Positions 43,418 to 52,645 of a DNA stretch of 57,535 nucleotides are shown here, in pieces (position 1 is the stretch's first letter; every line of letters starts with the position of its first letter). The position numbers were made by a program, and so were the translations under genes. The notes below the pieces were generated by a model, which did not search any database, was not told where the DNA came from, and saw nothing but the letters and a program-made list of their open reading frames with translations. Source of the DNA: Bradyrhizobiaceae bacterium (GTDB lineage: Bacteria > Pseudomonadota > Alphaproteobacteria > Rhizobiales > Xanthobacteraceae); the NCBI GenBank assembly GCA_947481685.1, contig CANKHA010000016.1, positions 1-57,535 on the forward strand. The letters run 5' to 3'.

Positions 43418-44206
43418 TCAGAGCGGATGCCGGGCGAGCGGGACGATCCCTTCGCCGGTATCGACGTTGATCGCATCCACACCAAATACTTGGGCGATGC
43501 GTTGCGGCGACAACGCTTCGGCCGGCGCCGCGTCGGCAACGATCTTGCCACGATCCATCACCAGCACCCGGTCGGCGAACCGCGCGGCCAGCGTCAGGTC
43601 GTGCAAAATAGCAAGCACCGCGCCACCGTCACGCGCGGCCTGCCGCAGCAGGTCCATGACAATCAGCTGGTGACGTGGATCGAGCGACGCGGTCGGCTCA
43701 TCGGCCAGCAGCACTGGTGCTTCGGTCGCAAGCGCGCGCGCCAGTGCAACACGCGCCCGCTCCCCGCCCGACAGCGTGATGACGGAGCGATCGGCGAAAG
43801 CGGTCGTCGCGGTGCGCTCGAGTGCGCGGCTGACTGCGGCGCGGTCTTGCGGCGATGGGGTGGAGAAGGGATCGCCATGCGGATAGCGCCCCAGCGCAAC
43901 AACGGCATCTACGTGCATCGGCCAGTGAAACACGTGCCCTTGCGGCAGATAGGCGACCGCGCGGGCGCGTCTGCGGCGACCTAAAGTCTCAAGCGGTTCG
44001 CCACTGAATGTGATCGCGCCTTCAGCGGGCAATAGTCCCGCCAGCGCGCGCATTAATGTGGTCTTGCCGGCGCCGTTCGGCCCTACCAGCGCAACAAGTT
44101 CGCCGGCATGGAGGGGCAGGCTCGCATTCTCCACAACGGCAGCCTTGCCCAGCCGCACGGTCACATCGCGTGCTTGCAGCAATGCCGGTTTGGATTCGGC
44201 TGTCAC
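43418..44206 (-). CDS. ABC importer ATPase, BtuD/HmuV/FecE-like
   Basis: A 262-residue ATPase: Walker A GPNGAGKTT (about 38-46), Q-loop YLPQGHVFHW, signature LSGGERARVALARAL (near 145), Walker B VLLADEPTASLD. GTG start at 44206 overlapping the permease stop (GTGA); the longer open frame upstream lies antisense-shifted through the permease and is not used. Pairs with the FecCD-type permease to import cobalamin or an iron/heme chelate. Confidence 0.9.
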   Translation of the reverse strand: MTAESKPALLQARDVTVRLGKAAVVENASLPLHAGELVALVGPNGAGKTTLMRALAGLLPAEGAITFSGEPLETLGRRRRARAVAYLPQGHVFHWPMHVDAVVALGRYPHGDPFSTPSPQDRAAVSRALERTATTAFADRSVITLSGGERARVALARALATEAPVLLADEPTASLDPRHQLIVMDLLRQAARDGGAVLAILHDLTLAARFADRVLVMDRGKIVADAAPAEALSPQRIAQVFGVDAINVDTGEGIVPLARHPL

Positions 44207-45216
44207 GACGGCGATCCTTCCAGCATTCGACGCTCGGAGAAGATCATTGCGATGAAGAAGGGCACACCGATCAGCGCTGTCACGACGCCAAGCTTGATCT
44301 CCACCACGCCCGGCATCAGCCGCACGCCGATATCCGCAGCCAACAATAGTGCCGCCCCCGTCAGTGCGGCGGGCAGCATCACGCGTGCCGGATCGGAGTT
44401 CACCATGCGGCGAACGAGATGGGGCGCGACCAAACCGATGAAACCAATCGAGCCGCAGATCGCCACCGCGGCGCCAACGCCGAGCGCCACGCCTACGACC
44501 ACGGCTTGACGCGTGCGGTCGATATCGACGCCGAGGGATGCGGCAGCATCTTCGCCCAGTGTCAGCGCGCGGAAGGCGCGCGCACTCATGCCAAGCACGA
44601 CCCAGCTTGCGACGAGGAAGGGAACAGCGATCACAAGATGTTCGGTGCTCCGGTCCTGCAGCGAACCGAGCAGCCAGAAAGCGACTTCCATCGCGATGTA
44701 AGGATTCGGCGCCAGATTGAGAATGAGTGCGATGGCCGCGCCTGCGAAGCTCGCAAGCGCAAGGCCCGCCAGCATGGTCACCGTCAGGCTGGCGCGGCGG
44801 CCGGCGATGGCCAGCAGTGCGCCGATCGCCACCATCGTACCGGCAATACCGGCGAGCGGTACGGCGTAGGAGGTTGCACCCGCGAGACCGAAGGCAATGA
44901 CAAGTGAGGCTCCGGCAGCGGCCGCCTGCGGAGCGCCGAATAATGCGGGCTCCGCCAGTGGATTGCGCAGCAATCCCTGCAAGGCGGCGCCGGATAATCC
45001 GAAGGTTGCGCCGATCAGTACAGCCAGCACGGTGCGCGGCAGGCGGATATCGCGGACGATGATGCCGGCGACCCCTTCTCCGCTGAACAAGGCATCGAAC
45101 ACGCGCGCGAGCGGAATGCCTGCCGGCCCGACCGCCAGCGAAAGGACAAAAAGGATGGCGATCAGCGCGATCAGCGCGCCATTTAGCGTCAGGTCCCGGC
45201 GATTTAACCAACTCAT
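44203..45216 (-). CDS. ABC importer permease, FecCD/BtuC-like
   Basis: A 337-residue permease with about ten membrane helices; GATFGLSGAALQGLLRNPLAEPALFG (about 69-94) and GSIGFIGLVAPHLVRRMV (near 265) are family signatures. Overlaps the ATPase by 4 nt. Divergent from the receptor gene at 45325, so the three make one importer. Confidence 0.93.
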   Translation of the reverse strand: MSWLNRRDLTLNGALIALIAILFVLSLAVGPAGIPLARVFDALFSGEGVAGIIVRDIRLPRTVLAVLIGATFGLSGAALQGLLRNPLAEPALFGAPQAAAAGASLVIAFGLAGATSYAVPLAGIAGTMVAIGALLAIAGRRASLTVTMLAGLALASFAGAAIALILNLAPNPYIAMEVAFWLLGSLQDRSTEHLVIAVPFLVASWVVLGMSARAFRALTLGEDAAASLGVDIDRTRQAVVVGVALGVGAAVAICGSIGFIGLVAPHLVRRMVNSDPARVMLPAALTGAALLLAADIGVRLMPGVVEIKLGVVTALIGVPFFIAMIFSERRMLEGSPS

Positions 45217-45324
45217 CGGCTTGTTCGCACTCTTATATCGTCCGGCGGCATGATCGGTGGCAATCTCCTACAGCTTATCGCGCCGGGGTCCAATGGAATT
45301 GCGGATTATGTTAAAGGATGGCCG

Positions 45325-46209
45325 ATGAGGCGATTTCTGACCGGGCTGCTGTTCTTTTTCGCTGTCGCGCCTGCGCTGGCGGATGCGCCGCGCCGTGTCG
45401 TCTCGTTCAATCTCTGCGCCGACCAGCTGGTGGTGGCGCTGGCGGATTCCGACCAGATCGCCGCGCTCTCGCCCTATGCCAGGGACCGTAATCTGTCGGT
45501 GGTGGCGGAGCGGGCGCGTCAGTTTCCGACCCTCGACTGGAGCGCGGAAAGCACCATCGCGCTCGGGCCGGATCTGGTTCTGGTCGGGCCGAACGACCGG
45601 CGCGAGACGCGCCGGATGCTGACCGCGTTCAACATCCCGATCGCCGACATTGCGCTGGTAACGGACATCGCTGCGGCACGGACGCAGATTATCACTGTCG
45701 CTAATATGTTGGGCCATCCGGAACGCGGAGAGGCCATGGTGCGCGCACTCGATGCGGCGCGTGGACGTCTGGCAGCAGTCGCGGCCGCACGGACGACGCC
45801 GCGAACGGCGCTTGTGGTGGAGCGCGGCGGGTATGTGGAAGGTCCGCAAAGTCTTGTCTCCACGTTGCTGACCGAAGCAGGGTTGCCGCCGCCTCCGGGA
45901 GGGCCTGCCGGTTACGGCGGCTACATGTCGCTTGAGACCTTGCTGGTGACCCGGCCCGATATCCTGGTGCTGAAGGACCCGCCGTTGCAGGCGGAGGATC
46001 AGGGTGCGCTGTTCTTCACCCATCCCGCCGTGGCCAAGCTCTATCCGCGCGACCGGCGCATCGCCTTGCCGACGCGTTACACGCTGTGTGGTGGTCCTGC
46101 GCTGATCGAAGCGTTGGATTATCTTTCTGACGTTCTGTCACGGAGCAATGAACCGCTCGATGACATGCGGCCGATCCCCGGCATGGAAGGCTGGCGACGG
46201 AGGGGCTAG
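45325..46209 (+). CDS. periplasmic receptor, BtuF/FecB-like
   Basis: A 294-residue helical-backbone metal-chelate receptor. Signal peptide to about residue 19 (FFFAVAPALA). The two lobes start RRVVSFNLCADQLVVALADSDQIAALS and TALVVERGGYVEG. The ATG at 45325 has AAAGGA about 8 nt upstream; the frame is open before it without a signal. Works with the divergent ATPase/permease. Ligand by similarity: cobalamin or another corrinoid; a siderophore cannot be ruled out. I found no cobalamin riboswitch in the 108-nt gap. Confidence 0.87.
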   Translation: MRRFLTGLLFFFAVAPALADAPRRVVSFNLCADQLVVALADSDQIAALSPYARDRNLSVVAERARQFPTLDWSAESTIALGPDLVLVGPNDRRETRRMLTAFNIPIADIALVTDIAAARTQIITVANMLGHPERGEAMVRALDAARGRLAAVAAARTTPRTALVVERGGYVEGPQSLVSTLLTEAGLPPPPGGPAGYGGYMSLETLLVTRPDILVLKDPPLQAEDQGALFFTHPAVAKLYPRDRRIALPTRYTLCGGPALIEALDYLSDVLSRSNEPLDDMRPIPGMEGWRRRG

Positions 46210-46211
46210 TT

Positions 46212-46523
46212 ATGCCGGCAAGCTGGTTTACGGTTCTGATGCTCGCGGCAAGCGTCGTCTACCACTTGTCGTGGTTGGCTATATTGGCAAACATACCGCA
46301 TAGAGCTGTACCGGCCGGTCTGTATTCTGTTCTGCATTTTACACTCATGTTTGTCCTTCCTGGAGTATTGGTTCTGGCGGCGGGTTATCGAATGGGCGTC
46401 TTGCAGAATGCCAACGCCGTTATCCGTTTTGCTGGCCTATCACTGCTGGGAGTTGTGATCCCGATCACGGCGGCTCAGTTGTTGATGATTTATGCATGCT
46501 TACTTTTTGGCGCGTGCATTTAA
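46212..46523 (+). CDS. small membrane protein of unknown function
   Basis: 103 residues with three hydrophobic segments (WFTVLMLAASVVYHLSWLAIL, LHFTLMFVLPGVLVLAAGY, LLGVVIPITAAQLLMIYACLLF). The ATG is 2 nt after the receptor stop, which suggests cotranscription. Base composition is more A+T-rich than its neighbours, and it overlaps no other gene. I do not recognise a family. Confidence 0.6.
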   Translation: MPASWFTVLMLAASVVYHLSWLAILANIPHRAVPAGLYSVLHFTLMFVLPGVLVLAAGYRMGVLQNANAVIRFAGLSLLGVVIPITAAQLLMIYACLLFGACI

Positions 46524-46542
46524 ACTCTCACGAGCAGCAAAA

Positions 46543-47340
46543 TCATTCTGATTGTGCGCTTACCCATTCCTCGATAATTGCAGACAGCGCATCGAGGCCG
46601 TCGGTCAGCGCGGCCGGACCGGGCTGCAAAATCAGCGGCGATTTGATCTCGCGCAGCCAACTGTCGCGGACAGCAGGCAGGATATCGAAGCCGGCGCGGG
46701 CCGCGACCGCGGTCGGCACGAATTTCTTCCCGCACCATGAGCCGATGATGATGTCTGGCTGTGCCGCGATCACGTCTGCACCGCTGACAATGCGGTCCTT
46801 GGCATTTTTGCGCAGCGCCATGGCCGGAAACGTTTCAATACCGCCGGCGATCTCGATCAGTTCAGAAACCCAGCGGATGCCGGAGATCATCGGCTCGTCC
46901 CACTCCTCGAAATAGACGCGCGGATGCTTTGACAACGCCGCAGCGCGGTCGCGAACCATATCGAGATGTTGTTGCAGCGAACAGGCGAGTGCCTCCGCTT
47001 TATCGGAGGCACCGACGAGAGCGCCGAGGGTGCGGATCATGTCGAGGATGCCGGCGACGTCGCGCTGGTTGAAGGCATGCACGGCGATGTTCTGCCGCAC
47101 CAGTTCCGCCACGATGTCGGCCTGAAGGTCCGAGAAGGTGAGCACCAGGTCCGGCTCAAGCGCGAGGATCTTCGGCACGTCAGCGGAGATGAAAGCCGAA
47201 ACGCGGGGTTTTTCTTTCCGTACCTGCGGCGGCCGCACGGCATAGCCCGAGACGCCGACGATGCGCCGCTGCTCGCCGAGCAGATACAGCGTCTCAACGG
47301 TCTCCTCGGTGAGACAGACAATGCGTTCGGGAGGGAACAT
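46543..47340 (-). CDS. BtuF-like chelate-binding protein without a signal peptide, in the mod operon
   Basis: A 265-residue helical-backbone receptor-fold protein: RIVCLTEETVETLYLLGEQRRIVGVSGYAVRPP at the start, ILALEPDLVLTFSDLQADIV and IIIGSWCGKKFVP later. It begins directly with the fold and has no signal or lipid anchor, so it should be cytoplasmic. It starts 6 nt after the modC stop, with GAGG before the ATG, and is probably the last gene of modABC. Proteins of this kind are often labelled cobalamin-binding; a role in handling molybdate or another cofactor is an alternative given the operon. Confidence 0.8.
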   Translation of the reverse strand: MFPPERIVCLTEETVETLYLLGEQRRIVGVSGYAVRPPQVRKEKPRVSAFISADVPKILALEPDLVLTFSDLQADIVAELVRQNIAVHAFNQRDVAGILDMIRTLGALVGASDKAEALACSLQQHLDMVRDRAAALSKHPRVYFEEWDEPMISGIRWVSELIEIAGGIETFPAMALRKNAKDRIVSGADVIAAQPDIIIGSWCGKKFVPTAVAARAGFDILPAVRDSWLREIKSPLILQPGPAALTDGLDALSAIIEEWVSAQSE

Positions 47341-47346
47341 GACGCC

Positions 47347-48030
47347 TCAGGAATCGATGGCGCGCATCGTATCCAGAAATGCGACGCCGCGCACGGCGGT
47401 GACCCGGCCTCCGTCCAGCCACACGACCGATGTCGCGATACGCCGGATCTCCGACGGGGTATGGCTCACATAGACCATCGGCACCCGCGCTTCATCGCGC
47501 AGCTTTTCGAGGTAAGGCAGGATTTCCGATTTGCGCTTGGCGTCGAGCGATGCCAGCGGCTCATCTAGCAACAGCAGGCGCGGGCGCGTCAACAGCGCAC
47601 GCCCGACGGCAATGCGCTGGCGCTCGCCACCGGAGAGCTTGCCGGGGCGCCGTTCGAGCAGGGAACGGATATCGAGCATGTCGATGACGCGGTTTGCCTC
47701 CGCCGCATCGAAGGGAAGCCCGTTCATGCGGTGGCCATAGTCGAGATTGCGCGCCACGGTCATATGCGGGAACAGGCGGCCTTCCTGGAAGACGTAGCCA
47801 ATGCGCCGCCGGTGGGCGGGTATATTGATGCCAGTGGCGGAATCGAACAGCACCGCATCGTCGAGCACGATGCGGCCGCGGTCGGGCGTGACCAACCCCG
47901 CGATCATGTTGACCAGCGTGGTTTTGCCGGCGCCGGACGGGCCGAACAGGGCCGTGACATCGCCTGCCGTTTCGAAGCTTGCAGCCAGCGAAAAATCCCC
48001 CAGCTTTTTCTCGACGTCCACGGACAGCAT
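47347..48030 (-). CDS. modC: molybdate ABC importer ATPase, short form
   Basis: A 227-residue ATPase: Walker A GPSGAGKTT (about 30-38), Q-loop FQEGRLFPHMTV, signature LSGGERQRIAVGRAL (near 132), Walker B LLLLDEPLASLD. Usual ModC proteins have about 350 residues with a C-terminal molybdate-binding (MOP/TOBE) domain; here the protein ends just after the switch region, so that domain is absent. One nucleotide separates it from modB. Confidence 0.92.
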   Translation of the reverse strand: MLSVDVEKKLGDFSLAASFETAGDVTALFGPSGAGKTTLVNMIAGLVTPDRGRIVLDDAVLFDSATGINIPAHRRRIGYVFQEGRLFPHMTVARNLDYGHRMNGLPFDAAEANRVIDMLDIRSLLERRPGKLSGGERQRIAVGRALLTRPRLLLLDEPLASLDAKRKSEILPYLEKLRDEARVPMVYVSHTPSEIRRIATSVVWLDGGRVTAVRGVAFLDTMRAIDS

Positions 48031-48031
48031 C

Positions 48032-48724
48032 TCACTCTCCGTGGAAACGCGTGCCGGCGCGTCGCGCCAGCCATTCGGATACGATCAACGCCGCAAGCGC
48101 GATGATGATGGCGACAACGACAAGCCGGGCGGCGGCATCTTCACCGCGCGGCACCTGCATGAAGGAATAGATCGCAGCGGAGAGGGTCTGGGTTTCGCCG
48201 GGAATGTTGGAAACGAACGTAATCGTCGCGCCGAATTCGCCCAATGCCTTGGCGAAACACAGCACCATACCCGCGATGATGCCCGGAAGCGCGAGCGGCA
48301 GCGTGACGGTGAGGAAAACGCGCAGGCGGTTGGCGCCGAGCGTCGATGCGGCATCTTCCAGCTTGCGGTCGATGGATTCGAACGACAACCGGATCGCCCG
48401 CACCAGCAGCGGAAATCCCATGATGCCGCAGGCCAGCGCGGCGCCGGTCCAGCGGAAGGAAAAGACAATCCCGAAATTTTCAAGAAAGCCGCCGACCAAT
48501 CCTTTGCGGCCGAATGTGATCAGCAGCAGGTAACCGGTGACGACCGGCGGCAGCACCAGGGGCAGATGCACCAGTCCATCGACCAGCGCCTTGCCCCAGA
48601 AATCCTTGCGCGCCAGCAGCCACGCCACCGCAATGCCAAAGGGCAATGCGGTGAGCGTGGCCACAATCGCGATGCGCAGCGACAGCTGGACTGCAATCCA
48701 TTCGTCGGGTGAGAGATAGAACAA
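48032..48724 (-). CDS. modB: molybdate ABC importer permease
   Basis: A 230-residue permease with five to six membrane helices, the family start EWIAVQLSLRIAIVATL and the coupling-loop motif EDAASTLGANRLRVFLTVTLPLALPG (about 140-165). Start TTG with GAGG 8 nt upstream; no ATG is available. Between modA and modC. Confidence 0.93.
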   Translation of the reverse strand: MFYLSPDEWIAVQLSLRIAIVATLTALPFGIAVAWLLARKDFWGKALVDGLVHLPLVLPPVVTGYLLLITFGRKGLVGGFLENFGIVFSFRWTGAALACGIMGFPLLVRAIRLSFESIDRKLEDAASTLGANRLRVFLTVTLPLALPGIIAGMVLCFAKALGEFGATITFVSNIPGETQTLSAAIYSFMQVPRGEDAAARLVVVAIIIALAALIVSEWLARRAGTRFHGE

Positions 48725-48739
48725 CCGCTTCGCCTCTAA

Positions 48740-49519
48740 TCAGGAGGTCTTGGCCATGAAGGTGAAGCCCCGCTTCTCGAAAATACTCCGCGCCGCCGGC
48801 GATTGCAGGTAGTCGAGATAGGCTGACGCATTTTGCCTGGCCGCGGTGGTCAGCGCCGCCGGATAGACGATGGGCGGATGCGACTCGGCCGGGAAGGCGC
48901 CGATGACTTTTACCTTCGGCTCCGCCTTGGCGTCTGTCTCATAGACGATGCCGGGCGTGGCCTCGCCGCGCGCGACCAGCGACAACGCGAGGCGCACAGT
49001 CTCGACCATTGCGAGCTTGGGTTGTACGGCATCCCACTGGCCGAGCTTCTGCAGCGCCGCTTGCGCGTAGCGCCCCACCGGCACGGCTTTGACATCGCCG
49101 GTCGCGATGCGGCTGTCGCCTGCGAGCCTGGCGAGATCGAAGCTCCCGTTGATGGTGACGTTATTGGTTTTGGAATCAACCGGCGCAATCAGCACGAGCT
49201 TGTTGCCGAGCAGGTTCACGCGGGTTTTATCCTGGATAACTTTTTTCTCGGAGCCGTAATCCATCGATTCCAGATCGGCGGAAATGAACACTTCGGCCGG
49301 CGCGCCTTGCTCGATCTGTTTGATCAAAGCGCCGCTGCCGGCGTAGCTGGTAACGATCTCGACACCTTTCGCCTGCTTGTAGGCAGTATTCACTTCGTCC
49401 AGCGCGTCTTTCAGCGACGCTGCGGCGAAGACAATCATTTTGTCTTGCGCATTGGCGTGGTTGGTCGCGCTTGCGCCAAGCGCAAACAAAAGCGTGAGCA
49501 GGATACGGGCGTGTTTCAT
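48740..49519 (-). CDS. modA: periplasmic molybdate-binding protein
   Basis: A 259-residue receptor with a signal to about residue 25 (LFALGASATNHANAQ). The core starts MIVFAAASLKDALDEV, and SYAGSGALIKQIEQGAPAEVFISADLESMD (about 62-91) carries the serine-rich oxyanion site of ModA. GGAGG lies 8 nt before the ATG. First gene of the mod operon. The molybdenum imported would serve the hydroxylase at 2 kb and the sulfite dehydrogenase at 31 kb. I did not see a ModE operator upstream. Confidence 0.95.
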   Translation of the reverse strand: MKHARILLTLLFALGASATNHANAQDKMIVFAAASLKDALDEVNTAYKQAKGVEIVTSYAGSGALIKQIEQGAPAEVFISADLESMDYGSEKKVIQDKTRVNLLGNKLVLIAPVDSKTNNVTINGSFDLARLAGDSRIATGDVKAVPVGRYAQAALQKLGQWDAVQPKLAMVETVRLALSLVARGEATPGIVYETDAKAEPKVKVIGAFPAESHPPIVYPAALTTAARQNASAYLDYLQSPAARSIFEKRGFTFMAKTS

Positions 49520-49786
49520 AGCGAGTCCTCCAAACGGCAAGCCGTCAATCGGCGCGGCATTGCACGCCTCATTTTTCACAATTCGGGGAAAGACCGCCCG
49601 TGAACCGCCGTTCCGGGTTATTGCCGCGCGTGCACGACGCGCAGCATGTCAGGCGCCAACCTAACAAGAATCTTCTGCCAAATCCATGAGTTTGGCCGCC
49701 TTTTTTGGCGATGCAGGGACGTTGCCTTGCCGCACGGATGGATGTTGGTTACTCATCTGAACCGCCGTGGCGTGAAAGGCTCATCG

Positions 49787-50536
49787 ATGTTTTGGGACTA
49801 TTTGCTTCTGGGCGCGGTTGGTTTTGTTGCCCAGCTCATCGATGGCGCGCTTGGCATGGCGTTTGGGGTGATCTCGACGTCCACGATGCTGGCGATGGGC
49901 GTGCCGGTGGCGCAGGCCAGCGCGATGGTTCACACCGCGGAAGTCTTCACCACGGCGGCTTCTGCGGCTTCACACATCGCGCATAAGAATGTTGACTGGA
50001 AGCTTGTTGCTCGTCTCGGCATCGGCGGCGTTATCGGTGCGGTGCTCGGCGCCTGGGTGCTCTCCAATATCGACGGGAAAGTCATTCAACCATTCGTTGC
50101 CTTTTATCTGCTGCTGCTCGGCGTTTTCATTTTGCTGAAGGCGGCGCGCAAGATTCCGAAACGCGACGCACCGATAGCTCTTGCGCCGCCGCTCGGTCTG
50201 GTCGGCGGCTTCCTTGACGCCAGCGGTGGAGGCGGCTGGGGACCGATCGTCGCATCGACCTTGATCGGTTCGGGTCAGGCGCCGCGGCAAGCCGTGGGCT
50301 CGGTGAATACCACCGAATTTTTCGTCACGGTCGCGGCGGCGACGACCTTTTTCGTCGAACTCGGCATCGCACCGTGGCGTGAACTCATCGCACTCGTGAT
50401 CGGCGGAGTTCTTGCCGCGCCATTCGGTGGCTGGGCCGTGAAGAAACTGCCGCCACGAATCCTGATGACCATGGTTGGCATTCTGGTGATGTCACTCTCT
50501 GCCTGGCAACTCGCTCGCTGGTTCAAGCTCTTCTAG
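49787..50536 (+). CDS. TSUP-family (TauE/SafE) anion exporter
   Basis: A 249-residue protein with about eight membrane helices in two repeats; motifs IDGALGMAFGVISTSTMLAMG (about 16-36) and VGGFLDASGGGGWGPIVASTLI in the second half. The family exports sulfite, sulfoacetate or related anions. The ATG at 49787 has AAAGG upstream; the frame is open earlier. The last 45 nt overlap the end of the convergent mepA. Sulfite handling elsewhere in the window (SorAB, CysH) makes sulfite a plausible substrate. Confidence 0.88.
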   Translation: MFWDYLLLGAVGFVAQLIDGALGMAFGVISTSTMLAMGVPVAQASAMVHTAEVFTTAASAASHIAHKNVDWKLVARLGIGGVIGAVLGAWVLSNIDGKVIQPFVAFYLLLLGVFILLKAARKIPKRDAPIALAPPLGLVGGFLDASGGGGWGPIVASTLIGSGQAPRQAVGSVNTTEFFVTVAAATTFFVELGIAPWRELIALVIGGVLAAPFGGWAVKKLPPRILMTMVGILVMSLSAWQLARWFKLF

Positions 50537-51502
50537 CGAGGTGTCATCGGGTTGCACCGCGATCGGTTTCCCGCTGGGCGCCGGAGCATCCAGCACGGCA
50601 CGGCAGGCCGCCGGCAGTCCCGCCAGCTTGAGCGGCGGCTTCGGCTTTTCCGGAATGAGCGACGGCTTTGGATGCAACACCGCATCGGTGAACCAGTAAT
50701 CCATCTCCTTGCCGCAACCGTCGCCCGCAGGAACCGGGTCCTGCGGCTTGCAATAATCCGTCTGGCCGGGGGGGCACTTGATGCGCACATGGAAGTGGTA
50801 GTCGTGCCCCCAGTAGGGCCTCACCTTATGGAGCCAGGCGCGAGAATCGCCGGCGTCCCGGCACAGCGCTTTCTTGATGGCAGGATTGACGAAGATCCGT
50901 TCGACCTCCGGTTGCTCGGAGGCGGCCTTGATGATGGCCATGTGTTGCGGAGTCCAGACTGTGGGGTCGATGTCCTTGCGATCGGCCGCCACCATCATCA
51001 CTGCGGAGTTCTCTTCGCGCTCCTTGCGCGTCAACTCGCGCTTGGGCATCGGGGTCAGCCAGATATCGGCATCGAGACCGACCTGATGGCTGGCATGGCC
51101 GGTGCGCATCGGTCCGCCGCGCGGCTGCGACATGTCGCCAACGAGCAGTCCGTTCCAGCCCACTTTCTTTCCTTGCTCGGACAGCCGCTCGAGCATCGCG
51201 ATGAGGTTCGGATGGCCCCAGTTACGATTCCGCGACAACCGCATCACCTGCCAGGTCTTGCCGTTGATCGGCAGTGCGGAAGCGCCGGAGAGGCAACCGG
51301 CCGCGTACCATCCGAGCGCGCGCGACGCGAGCGGTGCGGGATCGGCCTTGCGGCCGAAGAGCTCCTTGGCAGGGGTGTTTGGGTCGCTGGGATTGGCCAG
51401 CGGCGGCAGCGGTTTGGGGTTGAGCGTGCCCAGATCCTGCGCGCAAGCGATCCCCGGCATGGCCAGGATCAGTACCCCGCAGGCAAAAAATCTCGCAAAC
51501 AT
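50492..51502 (-). CDS. mepA: penicillin-insensitive murein DD-endopeptidase
   Basis: A 336-residue periplasmic peptidase (M74) with a signal to about residue 21 (LAMPGIACAQ). Seen: RTGHASHQVGLDADIWL (zinc ligands His and Asp, about 132-148) and HDYHFHVRIKCPPG (His pair, near 230). It cuts crosslinks in peptidoglycan. Near an L,D-transpeptidase gene, so both may serve wall remodelling. The 3' end overlaps the convergent TSUP gene. Confidence 0.93.
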   Translation of the reverse strand: MFARFFACGVLILAMPGIACAQDLGTLNPKPLPPLANPSDPNTPAKELFGRKADPAPLASRALGWYAAGCLSGASALPINGKTWQVMRLSRNRNWGHPNLIAMLERLSEQGKKVGWNGLLVGDMSQPRGGPMRTGHASHQVGLDADIWLTPMPKRELTRKEREENSAVMMVAADRKDIDPTVWTPQHMAIIKAASEQPEVERIFVNPAIKKALCRDAGDSRAWLHKVRPYWGHDYHFHVRIKCPPGQTDYCKPQDPVPAGDGCGKEMDYWFTDAVLHPKPSLIPEKPKPPLKLAGLPAACRAVLDAPAPSGKPIAVQPDDTSLEELEPASELPGRE

Positions 51503-51714
51503 GTGATCTCCCGAATCCGTGCCGGACGGTGCGGCATAACAGGCGATTCTATGCGGATTATAACGCCTGCCGCGGCTTTTTCAGGCCTCTTCCGGGATGC
51601 CGGGTGGTTCATCCCACGATGCAAAACCCTGCAGCCTCAAACCTTTACAAGAGTTCCGGGGCGGGCGAAGATTATATAGTTAACGGAATGGAAATGCCGG
51701 GGCGGGAGATACTC

Positions 51715-52476
51715 ATGCGCAAGTTTGCTGTGGTGGCGTTATGCGCCGTGGCTGTGACGGGCTCAGTCCCGGCGGCGGCCGATATCCTGGTGAACGTCAG
51801 CAAGACATCGCAGCGCATGTCGGTGATGGTGGATGGATCCGCCAAGTATAACTGGCTGGTCTCCACGGGAGCCAAGCGCTTCACCACACCGAGCGGCGTC
51901 TATAAGCCCGAATGGCTCGCGCGCAAATGGAAGTCGAAGCAGTACAACGAAGCGCCGATGCCGCATTCGGTTTTCTTCTATCAGGGCTATGCCATTCACG
52001 GCACGGATGCGGTATCCCGTCTGGGCCGGATCGCATCGCACGGCTGCGTGCGCTTGTCGCCAGCCAACGCTGCGAAACTCTACGCGATGGTGCAGAAAAA
52101 TATGGCGAGCACCCGCATCGTGGTGTCCGATGACGCGATCGAGAAGCCGGGTGAGGCGCCGAAAAAGAAACGGACCAGCCCATACGTTGCGGACAATGCC
52201 ACGGACGAAACCATCCCGAGCGGTGTGAAGCTGGAGGCTATCGCCTTGGCATCGCCAAGCGCCCTGTCCGCGAATGCGCTTGCCATCGATACGCCGCCTG
52301 CGATCCAGAAGGTCGAGACTCCTGCGATCAAACAGATCGTGCCTTCCACCGGCGTAAGGTTTGAGCTTCCTGCGAAGGCCGACAAGACCGAGAAAGTCGA
52401 AAAGGCCGAGAAGGTGAAACCGCAGCCACAGCGTGAAGCCCGCGTCCGTGACAATCGCCCCGGCTTCCACTGGTAG
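51715..52476 (+). CDS. L,D-transpeptidase (YkuD domain)
   Basis: A 253-residue exported enzyme: signal to about residue 22 (VAVTGSVPAAA), YkuD catalytic domain about 25-145 with HGTDAVSRLGRIASHGCVRLSP (active Cys and His), then a low-complexity tail with Ala/Pro and a charged TEKVEKAEKVK run. It forms L,D-crosslinks or attaches proteins to the wall. GGGAG lies 7 nt before the ATG at 51715. A terminator follows. Confidence 0.9.
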   Translation: MRKFAVVALCAVAVTGSVPAAADILVNVSKTSQRMSVMVDGSAKYNWLVSTGAKRFTTPSGVYKPEWLARKWKSKQYNEAPMPHSVFFYQGYAIHGTDAVSRLGRIASHGCVRLSPANAAKLYAMVQKNMASTRIVVSDDAIEKPGEAPKKKRTSPYVADNATDETIPSGVKLEAIALASPSALSANALAIDTPPAIQKVETPAIKQIVPSTGVRFELPAKADKTEKVEKAEKVKPQPQREARVRDNRPGFHW

Positions 52477-52497
52477 GACTCAAGTTCCTCTGATTTC

Positions 52498-52526
52498 AAA
52501 AGGCCGGGCTTGTCTCGGCCTTTTTG
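52498..52526 (+). terminator. rho-independent terminator of the L,D-transpeptidase gene
   Basis: Stem AAAAGGCCG / CGGCCTTTT with a 9-nt loop, then a further T. It starts 22 nt after the stop. Confidence 0.85.
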
Positions 52527-52645
52527 TTGCCCGGGCGAACGCCGCTTGCGGCGCCGGCGCGTCAATTTGGGGATGGCGGGAGAGCCCGGTAGCGACGTAT
52601 CTTGGGACAAATCAAAAGCAAACAAACGATTTTAGGGAGGACATG

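Noticed and set aside
43418-45211. A 597-codon open frame that includes the ABC ATPase
   Set aside because: Only its last 262 codons resemble a protein; the rest runs out of frame through the permease gene and is a G+C-rich shadow.
45217-45324. Possible cobalamin riboswitch between the divergent BtuF- and BtuC-like genes
   Set aside because: The gap is only 108 nt and lacks a B12-box-like stretch.
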